Assembly (NCBI GenBank): GCA_947382445.1
Contig: CANCZH010000098.1
Location: 1-5,566 of the forward strand
DNA: 5,566 nt
Source: an uncultured Clostridium sp.
Lineage (GTDB): Bacteria; Bacillota_A; Clostridia; TANB77; CAG-508
Reading direction: 5' to 3'
The translations under genes were made by a program, and so were the position numbers. Below are positions 5,472 to 5,566 of this stretch, in pieces. Under the pieces are notes generated by a model that saw nothing but the letters and a program-made list of their open reading frames with translations, did not search any database and was not told the DNA's origin. The first letter of the stretch is position 1. Each line of letters starts with the position of its first letter.

Positions 5472-5566
5472 TTAATAATTTGATTTACTTAATAAATTCC
5501 CTATACCATCGTATGCTTCTATATAATAAGTATACTTACTACCTTTATCAGTTGAACTAGCTACTA
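5472..5566 (-). CDS. C-terminal fragment of a surface-protein paralog (copy 4), cut by the window edge
   Basis: This is the last 30 codons plus stop (TAA, 5472-5474) of a gene entering from the right edge. The translation VASSTDKGSKYTYYIEAYDG then IGNLLSKSNY matches the FN3-like C-terminus of copy 3 (ASDRGSKYTYYIEAYDN) and the LLSKSN end of copy 2. It shows that the array continues upstream with the same C-terminal domain. The remainder of the protein is outside the window, so its completeness and N-terminal type cannot be judged. Confidence 0.85.
   Translation of the reverse strand, partial: VASSTDKGSKYTYYIEAYDGIGNLLSKSNY

Overview
The window is AT-rich (by eye well under 30% GC), with strong AGGAGG-type ribosome binding sites, standard stop codons including TGA, and proteins rich in Asn, Lys and Ile. 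It suggests a low-GC Firmicute (Clostridia or a related gut lineage). Nothing in it identifies a species, and there are no RNA genes, transposases or CRISPR arrays.

Layout: almost all of it is a head-to-tail array, on the minus strand, of at least four members of one paralogous family of membrane-anchored extracellular proteins. In transcription order (right to left) these are: the last 30 codons of copy 4 (5472-5566); the intact copy 3 (3054-5288, 744 aa); copy 2 (341-2603), split by a frameshift into an N-terminal half (1611-2603) and a C-terminal half (341-1531); and the first 52 codons of copy 1 (1-156). The shared architecture is an N-terminal membrane segment, a Cys-rich module with five CxC/CxxC pairs (possible metal-binding or disulfide module), a linking beta-rich region, about three bacterial Ig-like domains and a C-terminal fibronectin-III-like region. 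No LPXTG sorting signal is visible.

The spacers between copies 4/3 (183 bp) and 2/1 (184 bp) are near-duplicates. Each has the same hairpin terminator, the same 15-bp palindrome next to an extended -10-like element, the same leader and a good RBS. The repeating unit is therefore terminator plus promoter plus gene, and each copy is probably its own transcription unit.

Between copies 3 and 2 this spacer is replaced by a small plus-strand cassette: an 81-aa Cro/C1-type helix-turn-helix gene (2760-3005), a bidirectional terminator shared with copy 3, and a divergent control region with three 12-bp-spaced GATAWWWATC boxes. These lie between the regulator and copy 2 and abut a candidate copy 2 promoter, so the regulator may control itself and copy 2.

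The most interesting reading, which is inference, is a surface-protein diversification locus: tandem paralogs, a mosaic copy 2 (divergent N-half, nearly identical C-half), a one-base frameshift near a T7 tract at the domain junction, and a dedicated regulator.
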